A DNA stretch of 64,000 bases from Duncaniella muris. Lineage in GTDB: Bacteria > Bacteroidota > Bacteroidia > Bacteroidales > Muribaculaceae. Shown here piece by piece: positions 16,345 to 25,404 of the stretch. A model generated the notes under the pieces. That model was not told the DNA's origin. It saw nothing but the letters and a program-made list of their open reading frames with translations, and did not search any database. The translations under genes were made by a program, and so were the position numbers. How positions within the stretch are numbered: the first letter of the stretch is position 1; each line of letters starts with the position of its first letter. Location of the stretch: positions 1 through 64,000 of the forward strand of contig NZ_PUEC01000010.1 of NCBI RefSeq assembly GCF_003024805.1, in the 5' to 3' direction.

Positions 16345-19197
16345 ATGACACGTTTCAACCGTTTAACATTGCTGTTCACCCTCCTTCTGATTTCATTCAC
16401 CACCTCCTTAGCCGCAAACATCACCGGCATAGTGAAAGATCTCGACACACAGGAACCGCTCCTTGAAGCAGCCATCAAACTCGTTGCTGCAAAAGACAGC
16501 ACTTTCATAGCCGGAACAACAACAGACATCGACGGCAAATTCACACTCTCAGGCATAAAAGCCGGAAAATATATTCTCACCGTAAGCTACATCGGATATG
16601 CCGATCTCGAAAAACCAGTCACCGTCGGAGCCTCCAACCTCCGCCTCGGAGTGCTCGGCATCAAAGAATCCTCCCACATGCTCGGCGAAGTCAGCGTGGT
16701 AGCCGTAAAGACCCCCATCAAAGTGATGGAAGACACCGTTGAATACAACGCCGACTCATACCACACACAGCCAAACGCCGTGGTTGAAGACCTTCTCAAA
16801 CGCCTTCCCGGCGTAGAGGTCGGCACCGACGGATCAATCACAGCCAACGGAAAAACCATCAGCAAATTCCTTGTCAACGGAAAGGAATTTTTCAGCGACG
16901 ATCCCCAGGTAGCTTCCAAAAACCTTCCCGCCAACCTCATCGACAAACTCCAGGTAGTTGACCGAAAAAGCGATATGGCCCGGCTCACAGGAGTCGATGA
17001 CGGAGAAGACGAGACTGTCATCAACCTCACATTCAAACAAGACATGAACCAGGGTTGGTTCGGCACCGCCGAAGCCGGCTACGGAACCGATGACCGCTAC
17101 ACCGGCTCCTTCAACCTCAACCGTTTCTGGAACGGAAACCAGGTAACACTCCTCGGCAACTTCAACAACACCAACCAGATAGGCTTCACTGACAGCAACG
17201 GCAGCCGCTTCCGCCGCTTCGGAGGCAACAACGGCATCACCGAATCGCGAGCACTCGGCCTGAACTTCAACGTGGGCAAGGAAGAGATCATCCGCGTAGG
17301 CGGCGACATCATGTGGAGCAACACCGATGCAAAGACCATCACCAGACAGGAACGCCAGTATCTTTTCGAAGACTACTCCACATATTCGAAAATCAACAAA
17401 TCCGTCCGCGACCGCGGCAACAACTTCCGCGGTGACTTCCGTGTGCTTTGGAAACCAGACTCATTCAACACCCTCGAATTCCGCCCCAACTTCTCGCTCA
17501 ACTTCAACAAATCTGAAGACCACGAGCTGACAGACTACTTCAACTCCTCGATGGTGCAGGCAAGTAAAAACAATGCCCGCAGCAGCAGCGACGGCGACTC
17601 ATATGAATTCGGAGGACGCCTCATATACTCCCACAACTTCAAGCGCCACCGCGGACGCGCGTTCTCGATCTCCGGACAATACAAATACTCAAACGTAATC
17701 GAGACCGGCACATCGGTCAACGACTTCATCCGCTATATCATGGACGAAGACGCCGACAACTCCCAGGACACATCAGACCTCCTCGACCAATACAACGACA
17801 ACCACACCTGGAGCAACCAGGTGATGGGCCAGTTCACCTGGACCGAACCGCTCGGCAACGTCAGCAACGGCAACTTCCTCACCTTCAGCTACCGCATGAA
17901 CTACCGCTGGAACAACGCCGACAAACTCGTCTACAACATCCCTGAGGACTACGAATACGGTGACATCATGCCCCCCGTAACCCTCAACCCCGACGGCACC
18001 CTGACCACAATCGAACCCGATCCGGACTACTCAAACCGCTACCGCAACAACTCCTTCAACCAGAACATCCGTCTCGGCTACAAGAAAGTCACCAAAAACT
18101 CAACTCTCGAAGCAGGCCTCTCACTGGTGCCGCAGATGTCAAAGTCGATCTACCTCGACAACTCCGACAAAAACATAGACCGCTGGGTGTGGAACTACGC
18201 CCCCTTCCTGCGCTACCGCTACAAATTCAGCAAGCGCCGATCCATCCAGCTCAACTACCGCGGACGCTCATCTCAGCCCTCTATGGCCCAGCTGCAGCCC
18301 GTGGCCGACATCTCCAACCCGACCAACATCATCCAGGGTAACCCAAACCTCGACCCATCGTTCACCCACAACGTCAACATCCGCTTCCAGGATTTCAACA
18401 CCGAATCGCAGCGAAGCATCATGCTCATGGGCGACTTCCAGATTACACAGAACTCCATAATCTCCAAATCGCTCATCAAGGATGACGGTACACGCGAAAC
18501 AACCTATGCCAACGTCAACGGTGTCTGGAGCGGCCGCGTGATGAACATGTTCTCCATGCCCCTGCGCAACAAGAAATGGAGCCTCTCAAACCACGTCTTC
18601 GTCAACGCAAACCGCTCGGTAGGTTTCAACAACGGCCAGCGCAACGCCTCGCTCTCCTTGAGAATCAACGAGAGTCCGGGCATCACTTTCCGACCCGATC
18701 ATTTCGAACTCGAACTGCGCCCGCGCTATTCAATGGAAACCACCTTCAATAGTGTTCAGAAAAACGCTGACCAGACAGTACACACCTACGGCGGACGCTT
18801 CGACGGCACCTACTACACTCCCTGGGGACTCACCCTGCAGTCCGACATCAACTACTCGGCCACCTCAGGCTATGCCGCCGGCTACGACACACGCACATGG
18901 ATGTGGAACGCCACCATCTCCCAGCAGTTCCTGCGCAACAAGGCTCTGACTCTCGCCGTGAAAGTCTATGACCTTCTCAACCAGCGCAACAACATCCGCC
19001 GCAACGTCACCGCCAACTATATCGATGACACCCGCTACAACTCACTCACCCGCTACTTCATGGTGACTCTGAGCTACCGCTTCAACACCTTCGGCAAAGG
19101 CAACGAACCTTCGGCCGCAGGCGGAGGCGATTTCATGAGAGGCCACGGCGGTTGGCCCGGCAGAGGACCCGGCGGCGGTCCCGGTCGCAGGAACTGA
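16345..19197 (+). CDS. Outer-membrane beta-barrel protein with regulatory-like N-terminus
   Basis: A 950-residue outer-membrane protein. After the signal peptide (about 1-24) comes a carboxypeptidase-regulatory-like beta sandwich (about 25-110: ITGIVKDLDTQEPLLEAAIK), a plug-like part (about 115-225: VVEDLLKRLPGVEVGTDGSI, GKTISKFLVNGKEFFSDDP) and a large barrel. This is the OMP_b-brl_3-like type without a SusD partner. Its cargo is unknown. The barrel appears to end with YFMVTLSYRFNTF; about 30 residues rich in Gly, Pro and Arg follow (GGWPGRGPGGGPGRRN), which I have seen in related proteins but whose role is unclear. A 15-bp terminator stem separates it from the pectin esterase genes. Confidence 0.86.
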   Translation: MTRFNRLTLLFTLLLISFTTSLAANITGIVKDLDTQEPLLEAAIKLVAAKDSTFIAGTTTDIDGKFTLSGIKAGKYILTVSYIGYADLEKPVTVGASNLRLGVLGIKESSHMLGEVSVVAVKTPIKVMEDTVEYNADSYHTQPNAVVEDLLKRLPGVEVGTDGSITANGKTISKFLVNGKEFFSDDPQVASKNLPANLIDKLQVVDRKSDMARLTGVDDGEDETVINLTFKQDMNQGWFGTAEAGYGTDDRYTGSFNLNRFWNGNQVTLLGNFNNTNQIGFTDSNGSRFRRFGGNNGITESRALGLNFNVGKEEIIRVGGDIMWSNTDAKTITRQERQYLFEDYSTYSKINKSVRDRGNNFRGDFRVLWKPDSFNTLEFRPNFSLNFNKSEDHELTDYFNSSMVQASKNNARSSSDGDSYEFGGRLIYSHNFKRHRGRAFSISGQYKYSNVIETGTSVNDFIRYIMDEDADNSQDTSDLLDQYNDNHTWSNQVMGQFTWTEPLGNVSNGNFLTFSYRMNYRWNNADKLVYNIPEDYEYGDIMPPVTLNPDGTLTTIEPDPDYSNRYRNNSFNQNIRLGYKKVTKNSTLEAGLSLVPQMSKSIYLDNSDKNIDRWVWNYAPFLRYRYKFSKRRSIQLNYRGRSSQPSMAQLQPVADISNPTNIIQGNPNLDPSFTHNVNIRFQDFNTESQRSIMLMGDFQITQNSIISKSLIKDDGTRETTYANVNGVWSGRVMNMFSMPLRNKKWSLSNHVFVNANRSVGFNNGQRNASLSLRINESPGITFRPDHFELELRPRYSMETTFNSVQKNADQTVHTYGGRFDGTYYTPWGLTLQSDINYSATSGYAAGYDTRTWMWNATISQQFLRNKALTLAVKVYDLLNQRNNIRRNVTANYIDDTRYNSLTRYFMVTLSYRFNTFGKGNEPSAAGGGDFMRGHGGWPGRGPGGGPGRRN

Positions 19198-19250
19198 TAA
19201 ATTTTTCCTGACAAAGCAGAAAAGTTTCGCCTTACAGGCTACATCAAACC

Positions 19251-19299
19251 GTAAAATCGTGTCAAGAGCTAAAAATCAATGCTTTTGACACGATTTTAC
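19251..19299 (+). terminator. Terminator after the outer-membrane barrel gene
   Basis: A 15-bp perfect stem (GTAAAATCGTGTCAA at 19251-19265, TTGACACGATTTTAC at 19285-19299) followed by CTTTTATC. Confidence 0.8.
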
Positions 19300-19354
19300 C
19301 TTTTATCACCACTGCTTTGAATCTTTTTTACCCTCCTTTGAGGTCAGTTTGAGA

Positions 19355-19362
19355 TAATTTTG
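19355..19362 (+). promoter_or_regulatory. -7 element before the acetylesterase gene
   Basis: TAATTTTG fits TAnnTTTG, 59 nt before the ATG at 19422. TTTG at 19337 is too close (14 nt) for a normal -33 box. Confidence 0.45.
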
Positions 19363-19421
19363 CACTATTACAATTGCACATTTTTTGCATCACAAATCAA
19401 TATCTCAAACTCAATAAGTCC

Positions 19422-21329
19422 ATGAAAAATTTTGCATCCCTGCTCGCGGCAGCCGCCCTGATCTTTGGAGGATCTCAGTCGGCCGATGCTGCGAAAAAGG
19501 TCCACACCATCGGTGACAGCACTATGGCCAACTACGACGAATCGGCCACCATCACCAGAGGGTGGTGTCAGTATCTCCAACAGTTCCTCGATGGAATCGA
19601 AGTAAACAACCGCGGCAAAAACGGCGCTTCAAGCAAAAGTTTCTATAAGGAAGCCGCCTTCTGGACCTCTGTCAAGACTCAGATGTCGCCCGGCGACTAC
19701 GTCCTCATCCAGTTCGCTCACAACGATGAAAAGACGCAGGGCATGGACGGCGACGAACTGATTGCCTACTACAAATCCATCGGCGATGACGCTCAGGCTG
19801 CCGCAACAGACTACCGTGGCACCAACCCCTCGACCACATATAAAGAATATCTCCGCAAATACGTCACCGAGACGCGCGATGCCGGCTGCATCCCTATCCT
19901 TGTCGGCCCGATCTGCCGCATGTACTTCTCCGGCAACGACATCCGCCGCAACGGCCGCCACGACCTCGGTGACAATTTCTCGAAACTGACCTCAAGCGGC
20001 GTTTTAACCTCTCAGAAAGTAGCTGCATCTGACAATTCTATGGACTATGTCTGGCAGATGGAGCAGGTTGCCAACGAGATGAACGTTCCCTTCATTGACC
20101 TCACTACCGCCACAGCCGACCTCTATCTCAGCTACGGCGACTCTGACTGCCATTCGATTCTCAGTGACGGCGACGGCTCCACCCACCTCAGCGCCGTAGG
20201 TGCCGCCCTGATCGCCCGCCGCTTCGCAGGCCTTTGCCGTGAAGCCGGTGTCATGTCCGAGCACATCCGTCTCACCTCCGACCTCAGCGTCAGCCCCTCT
20301 GCCGCCGACCTCGGCCGGGGCTATGTAGGTCAGACTCTGACCAAGGAACTCATGGTGACAGCCTTTGACCTCACTCCCGCAGCCGGTCAGCTCACCGTCA
20401 CAGCCGAAGGCAATGCCGAAGTCTCGACCGATCTGACCGAATGGAGCAAAAGTGCAAGCGTCAGTTACGAAGGCGGCACCATCATCAGGCGCTTCTCTGT
20501 CCGCATGACTCTTGAATCTGACAACAACGATGCGAAAATCATTGTCAGCGCCGGAGGCAAGTCCACAGAGATCCCCGTCACCGCCTCTGCCGTCCAGCTC
20601 TCAGGTGGCACCGAAGTCACCGCCTACTGGCGCCTTGAAAAAGATGACAGCTACACTCTTTCAGGACCCGCCACCGTCATCCCGGAATCATGGGTAGGCA
20701 TGACTTTGCAGAAATACTCCAACCCCAACGCCAACACCGTCTGGCCCGAAGGCACCGGCTTCGAGGCCTCGCGCAAGACTCAGCGCAATGTCATTCAGGG
20801 CGACAGTTGGCCCGCCGGCGAAATCGACGAGGTCTCTACCCGCTACATCGAATTCGGCATCACAGCCATGCCTGAAACCACACTCAACATCGACGAAATC
20901 AGCTACTACATGTGTGGCTGCGGCGGCAACGGAATGTGTGTCCACGTCTACTATTCTACCGAAGATGATTTTTCCGACACCAAACTCATCTATGAAAAGA
21001 AAAGTATGCCCGCCAACACTATGCTCGACGGCACCGTCCGCCCCATCATCTCGCTTGAAGGCGGCAAGTCGCTCCGTCTGCGTTTCTACCCCTGGTACAA
21101 CTCCGCAGCCACCGGAAAGACCATCTGCCTTTCCGACATCCGCTTCCACGGCTGGGCCACTGCCTCCGGCGAATCCGGCATAGCTGAAATCGAGGGCGAC
21201 CGCACAATTGTCGAGACGAGCTACTACACTCTTCAGGGCTGCCGTGTCAGTAATCCCTCGTCAGGATTCTACATTGCCCGCAGCCTTTACTCCGACGGCT
21301 CTGTCAAAACCGAAAAAGTGATCCTCTGA
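19422..21329 (+). CDS. Rhamnogalacturonan acetylesterase-like SGNH hydrolase
   Basis: A 635-residue secreted esterase. I use the ATG at 19422, which gives a clean signal peptide (MKNFASLLAAAALIFGG, cleavage near ADA). The SGNH domain (about 27-280) shows the nucleophile in TIGDSTMANYD, block III in IQFAHNDE, and the catalytic Asp-His in DGSTHLSAVGA. This pattern fits rhamnogalacturonan acetylesterases, which remove acetyl groups from pectin side-chain regions. Residues about 280-590 hold two beta-rich accessory parts. The C-terminal about 45 residues (YYTLQGCRVSNPSSGFYIAR, then SDGSVKTEKVI) resemble the tail of the next gene product. The pectin methylesterase gene starts 32 bp downstream. Confidence 0.88.
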   Translation: MKNFASLLAAAALIFGGSQSADAAKKVHTIGDSTMANYDESATITRGWCQYLQQFLDGIEVNNRGKNGASSKSFYKEAAFWTSVKTQMSPGDYVLIQFAHNDEKTQGMDGDELIAYYKSIGDDAQAAATDYRGTNPSTTYKEYLRKYVTETRDAGCIPILVGPICRMYFSGNDIRRNGRHDLGDNFSKLTSSGVLTSQKVAASDNSMDYVWQMEQVANEMNVPFIDLTTATADLYLSYGDSDCHSILSDGDGSTHLSAVGAALIARRFAGLCREAGVMSEHIRLTSDLSVSPSAADLGRGYVGQTLTKELMVTAFDLTPAAGQLTVTAEGNAEVSTDLTEWSKSASVSYEGGTIIRRFSVRMTLESDNNDAKIIVSAGGKSTEIPVTASAVQLSGGTEVTAYWRLEKDDSYTLSGPATVIPESWVGMTLQKYSNPNANTVWPEGTGFEASRKTQRNVIQGDSWPAGEIDEVSTRYIEFGITAMPETTLNIDEISYYMCGCGGNGMCVHVYYSTEDDFSDTKLIYEKKSMPANTMLDGTVRPIISLEGGKSLRLRFYPWYNSAATGKTICLSDIRFHGWATASGESGIAEIEGDRTIVETSYYTLQGCRVSNPSSGFYIARSLYSDGSVKTEKVIL

Positions 21330-21361
21330 TACGCATCATAACCAAATCTATACCTTATTCC

Positions 21362-24300
21362 ATGTCATCCAACTATTTAAAGAAATTGGCTCTTGCGGCC
21401 CTTATAGCTGCCGGAACCGTCGCGGGCGTTTCTGCTCAGACCACGCTCGCCTCTTGGACTTTCGACGGTGGCTATGACAAAGCCGCAGGCGAAGGCCTTC
21501 AGCAAATTTACACTCCCAACGGAAATGCCTGGGCTGCCATCGGCCACTACTGGTTCAAAGACCAAGTCCCAGTCTTGCGTCCTGACGAAGCCGTAGGCAA
21601 TTCAGCCGATTACTCTATGTCGGCTTACAGCGAAAACCGCTACTGGCAGCTCTGCGAAGGTTATCAGAACTACGTTTTCCGCATCGACAACAGCTCTGCT
21701 GAAAATAACTGCTCTGACTACACCGATCCCTCGCAGCATAAAGCCTACTTTGAATTCTCTTTCCCGACCAAAGGCTACAAGGGCATCAGCATCGACTATG
21801 CAATGGCTCCGGGCAACAATGTTGTAACTCCCGTCAAGCTCATCATGTCAGTCGACGGAGGCAATTCATGGTTCGACGGCGGCACGAACGACACGAGCGC
21901 GGCCTGGTACATATATAACAAAGCAAGCGTATCAATCTCAGCCAACAACAAAGACAATGTCATCGTCCGTCTGCTCCCCACAGTAGGCACAACCAACTGG
22001 AATCTCGACTATTTCACAGTGACCGCCGCCGAGGAAGCCGGCGCCACCACAGTCGACTCTGACATAGATTACTCATGGCCTTTCGACAAGGGCCCTGCAA
22101 GCGATCTCAACGCAGTTGCCTCGCTTGACGGCACAACCTCGGTTGCAAGTCTCTCGATCGGCAGTAACCTGTTGATCAAGGGTGTCCGTACCGATGGCGG
22201 CATCTCGGCAACGATGGTCGAACCCGTTGTCGGCAAAAACACGGCAAATGATGAAGCCAACGCTCTTTCATTCATCATCCGTCCCAAAAAGGGTCTGAAA
22301 TTCCAGCCCGGAAAATTATCATTTCAGGCAAGCCGCGTAGGCACCAACGGCGGCAAATTTGACGTTGGCGTGACGGTTGACGGCTCCGAGTCTCTTGTCG
22401 CCACCAATATCACTCCCGCACTCGTCAAAAACGAGCCCTACTACTCGCTCTGCGAATACGATCTCAGTTCATTGCCTGCCACTGACGGGCCTGTCCTTAT
22501 CAGAATCTACATCAAGGACCTTGATGCAAGCAAACAATATGCTTTCCAAAACATCAGACTCTCAGGCAAAATCAGCGGTGCGATCGAAGAAGTTCCCTCC
22601 TACACTCTCAGCCTGAAATCCGCTATCCACGCAGCCGGAACCATCTCCTCCACCCCCGGCGGAGCTGAATTCGATGCCGGAACCGCCCTCACGGTCTCTG
22701 TCACTGAAAACTTCGGCTATCACTTCACCTCTTGGACCGATGCCTCCGGAAAGACAGTCTCAACTGCCAACCCCTACTCGTTTGAAATCAGCGAAAACAC
22801 TGAGCTGACCGCCAATTTCGACCAGAATAACGTCTACCCCCTCAACCTCAAAATCGAGGGCGGTGCCAATGTCAATCAGGTGCTTTTCGCCCCGGAAGGC
22901 AACGTAGTTGATGGCGTCCACTACTACGAAGAGGGCACCGATGTCCGGCTCACCACTGTCAACAACCGCATCCTGACCTTCAACAACTGGGAAGACAACA
23001 CCACGGCTCCCTCGCGTGAAATCCGCATGGACGGCGAGAAAAACCTCACCGCCGTGTTCTCGGCCGACGACTACATTGTCGGATGGGACTTCTATTTCGA
23101 CCAGCCTGCAAGCGAGCGCGCCGCTGACTACAAAGCCGAAAGCGACAACGCCGGCCTGCTCAGCCTCCGCAACCCCGAAGGCAAGACCACTTCTTGGCTC
23201 ACACGCGGTGTCGGCAACGGCGCTGAAAATGGCAAATGGGGTGCACGCATCTGGAAAAACCTCTCGGAGCAGAACTACTTTGAAGTGTCATTCTCGTCCG
23301 TAGGCTACACCAACCTCGTCCTCTCTGCCGCCCTCGGCATCTCCTACAATTCCTATACCGTCATCAACGCACAGTACAGCACCGACGGCCAGAACTTCAA
23401 CCCCTTCGGCACCTACAACCTCAAATCAGGCTGGACTTCCAACGAGTTCAACCTCCCCGCCGAAGCTGCCGGACAGCAACGCGTCTGGATCCGCTTCATG
23501 CCTGACCGCACCTCTCCGCTCGTCGGCAACACCAGCGACAATGACGGTCTCAGCATCGCCGAACTCTACATCCTCGCCGACCGCGAAAGCGCCAACGATG
23601 ATGTTCCCCCCGTACTCGTAAGCACCATCCCCGCCGACGGAGCTGACGGAGCTTCCGCAACCGGTTCAATCATCCTTACTTTCAACGAAAAAGTCCTGAC
23701 CGGCACCGGCAACGCCACTCTCAACGGCGAGACCATCGCTCCTACCCTCAGCGGCAAGAGCATCGTCTACAACTACAACAGTCTTGACTACAACACCACC
23801 TATACGTTCACCGTTCCCGCCGGAGCCATCACCGACCGCAGCGGCAACGCCTTCGCAGGCACCACTCTGACATTCACCACAATGGAGCGCTCGCAGCCCG
23901 AAACACGTCTCTTTGACGCTATCGTAGCCCAAGACGGCAGCGGTGACTACGCAACCGTCCAGGATGCCATCGATGCCGCTCCCGCCAACCGCGTGAAACC
24001 CTGGCTCATCTTCGTCAAAAACGGTAACTACAACGAACACGTCGACATCCCCGCATCCAAGCCCATGCTCCACATCATCGGCCAGGACCGTGACAAAACC
24101 GTCATCCTCGACGACAAGCTTTGCGGCGGTGACAATGCCCTCCATGTAAGCGTAGGTGCCACCGTAGTCGTGAATTCCAACGACTGTTTATTCGAAAACA
24201 TCACTCTCGAAAACTCCTACGGCCACGAACGTCAAGAAGGTCCTCAGGCTCTCGCCCTCAACACCACCGGCGACCGCACCATCTTCAACAACGTAGCCAT

Positions 24301-25267
24301 GCTCTCCTATCAGGACACCTGGATCACTCCGTCAACCTCAGCTTACCGCGCTTATGTCCGCGATTCATTCATCGAAGGTGCTGTAGACTTCATCTACAAC
24401 AGCGGTGACATCTTCATTGACAATACCATCCTCTACATCAACCGCAAGAGCGGCGGCTACATCGTGGCTCCCTCTCACGGAACGGACGTAAAATGGGGCT
24501 ATGTCTTCAACAACTGTACAATCACAGCTCCCGGTGTGCCCTCGGAAACCTCCGTATGGCTCGGCCGTCCCTGGCACAACTACCCCAAGACCGTCTTCCT
24601 CAACACCCGCGCCGAGGTGACGATCCCCGCCACCGGATGGTATGAAACTATGGGCGGACTCCCCGCAATCTGGGCGGACTGGAACACTGTTGACGCCAAC
24701 GGCAATCCCCTCGATCTCTCACAGCGCCGCGACACATACTACTACATGGACAACGGCGAAAAGGTCTACGGCAAAGCCAAAAACTCGCTCACTGACGAAG
24801 AGGCGGCACAGTACACCGTGCGCAACGTCCTCTCCGGATCCGACAACTGGGAACCCGTCATCAAGACCGAATCCTGCGCTACTCCCTCAGCCGGCCTGAG
24901 CAATGGCGTGATCTCATGGGATGCCGTGCCCTATGCCATCTGCTATCTCATCACCAAGGGCGATGAAGTCATCGGATTCACAACTGAAACTTCAATGACA
25001 GTCGACCCGGCCGTCAGCCGTGCCAATGAAAGCGGCTATTCAATCCAGGCTGTCAACGAATTCGGCGGTCTCAGCCCCAAAGCAGCCGTCATCAACGGTT
25101 CTGTGACCGGAATCAGCGAAATTGAAGCTGACGCAAACGGCCAAGGCGAGATCATCGAGATCTACGATCTCCAGGGTCGCCGTCTGAACGCTCCCGCGAG
25201 AGGTCTGAACATCGTCCGCCGTCTTTGCAGCGACGGAAGCATCAAAGTTGAGAAGCTTATTTTCTAA
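21362..25267 (+). CDS. Multidomain pectin methylesterase (CE8-like)
   Basis: A 1301-residue secreted enzyme. After the signal peptide (about 1-25) come beta-sandwich domains (about 30-225 and 235-410), InlB-type B-repeat-like segments (about 415-570, e.g. GYHFTSWTDASGKTVS, LTANFD), another sandwich (about 575-740), an SbsA-like Ig domain (about 745-845: VPPVLVSTIPADGADGA, ITDRSGNAF) and the catalytic beta-helix (about 855-1180). Pectin methylesterase residues are visible: D985 in YQDTW, D1009 in GAVDFIYN and R1069 in WLGRPW. It would remove methyl esters from homogalacturonan. The C-terminus (about 1240-1301) carries IYDLQGRRLNAPARGLNIVR and SDGSIKVEKLIF, a sorting-domain-like tail shared with the acetylesterase. 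Large accessory content suggests a surface or secreted enzyme binding polymer. Confidence 0.92.
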   Translation: MSSNYLKKLALAALIAAGTVAGVSAQTTLASWTFDGGYDKAAGEGLQQIYTPNGNAWAAIGHYWFKDQVPVLRPDEAVGNSADYSMSAYSENRYWQLCEGYQNYVFRIDNSSAENNCSDYTDPSQHKAYFEFSFPTKGYKGISIDYAMAPGNNVVTPVKLIMSVDGGNSWFDGGTNDTSAAWYIYNKASVSISANNKDNVIVRLLPTVGTTNWNLDYFTVTAAEEAGATTVDSDIDYSWPFDKGPASDLNAVASLDGTTSVASLSIGSNLLIKGVRTDGGISATMVEPVVGKNTANDEANALSFIIRPKKGLKFQPGKLSFQASRVGTNGGKFDVGVTVDGSESLVATNITPALVKNEPYYSLCEYDLSSLPATDGPVLIRIYIKDLDASKQYAFQNIRLSGKISGAIEEVPSYTLSLKSAIHAAGTISSTPGGAEFDAGTALTVSVTENFGYHFTSWTDASGKTVSTANPYSFEISENTELTANFDQNNVYPLNLKIEGGANVNQVLFAPEGNVVDGVHYYEEGTDVRLTTVNNRILTFNNWEDNTTAPSREIRMDGEKNLTAVFSADDYIVGWDFYFDQPASERAADYKAESDNAGLLSLRNPEGKTTSWLTRGVGNGAENGKWGARIWKNLSEQNYFEVSFSSVGYTNLVLSAALGISYNSYTVINAQYSTDGQNFNPFGTYNLKSGWTSNEFNLPAEAAGQQRVWIRFMPDRTSPLVGNTSDNDGLSIAELYILADRESANDDVPPVLVSTIPADGADGASATGSIILTFNEKVLTGTGNATLNGETIAPTLSGKSIVYNYNSLDYNTTYTFTVPAGAITDRSGNAFAGTTLTFTTMERSQPETRLFDAIVAQDGSGDYATVQDAIDAAPANRVKPWLIFVKNGNYNEHVDIPASKPMLHIIGQDRDKTVILDDKLCGGDNALHVSVGATVVVNSNDCLFENITLENSYGHERQEGPQALALNTTGDRTIFNNVAMLSYQDTWITPSTSAYRAYVRDSFIEGAVDFIYNSGDIFIDNTILYINRKSGGYIVAPSHGTDVKWGYVFNNCTITAPGVPSETSVWLGRPWHNYPKTVFLNTRAEVTIPATGWYETMGGLPAIWADWNTVDANGNPLDLSQRRDTYYYMDNGEKVYGKAKNSLTDEEAAQYTVRNVLSGSDNWEPVIKTESCATPSAGLSNGVISWDAVPYAICYLITKGDEVIGFTTETSMTVDPAVSRANESGYSIQAVNEFGGLSPKAAVINGSVTGISEIEADANGQGEIIEIYDLQGRRLNAPARGLNIVRRLCSDGSIKVEKLIF

Positions 25268-25318
25268 AATTTATCGAACAGCGATAGTATTTTAAACACA
25301 CATTCATATACGCGATAG

Positions 25319-25357
25319 CAGAGTGCGGCCCGTTGATGGAATCGCACTCTGTTTTTT
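25319..25357 (+). terminator. Terminator after the pectin methylesterase gene
   Basis: A 9-bp perfect stem (CAGAGTGCG at 25319-25327, CGCACTCTG at 25343-25351) followed by TTTTTT, a classic intrinsic terminator. Confidence 0.85.
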
Positions 25358-25392
25358 GTTGCTTTTCAAACTGCCGATTCGATTAAAAGCAT

Positions 25393-25400
25393 TATATTTG
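25393..25400 (+). promoter_or_regulatory. -7 element directly before the propeller-AraC regulator
   Basis: TATATTTG fits TAnnTTTG, but the ATG follows only 4 nt later, so a transcript from it would be leaderless. No good -33 box is present. Confidence 0.4.
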
Positions 25401-25404
25401 CGAT

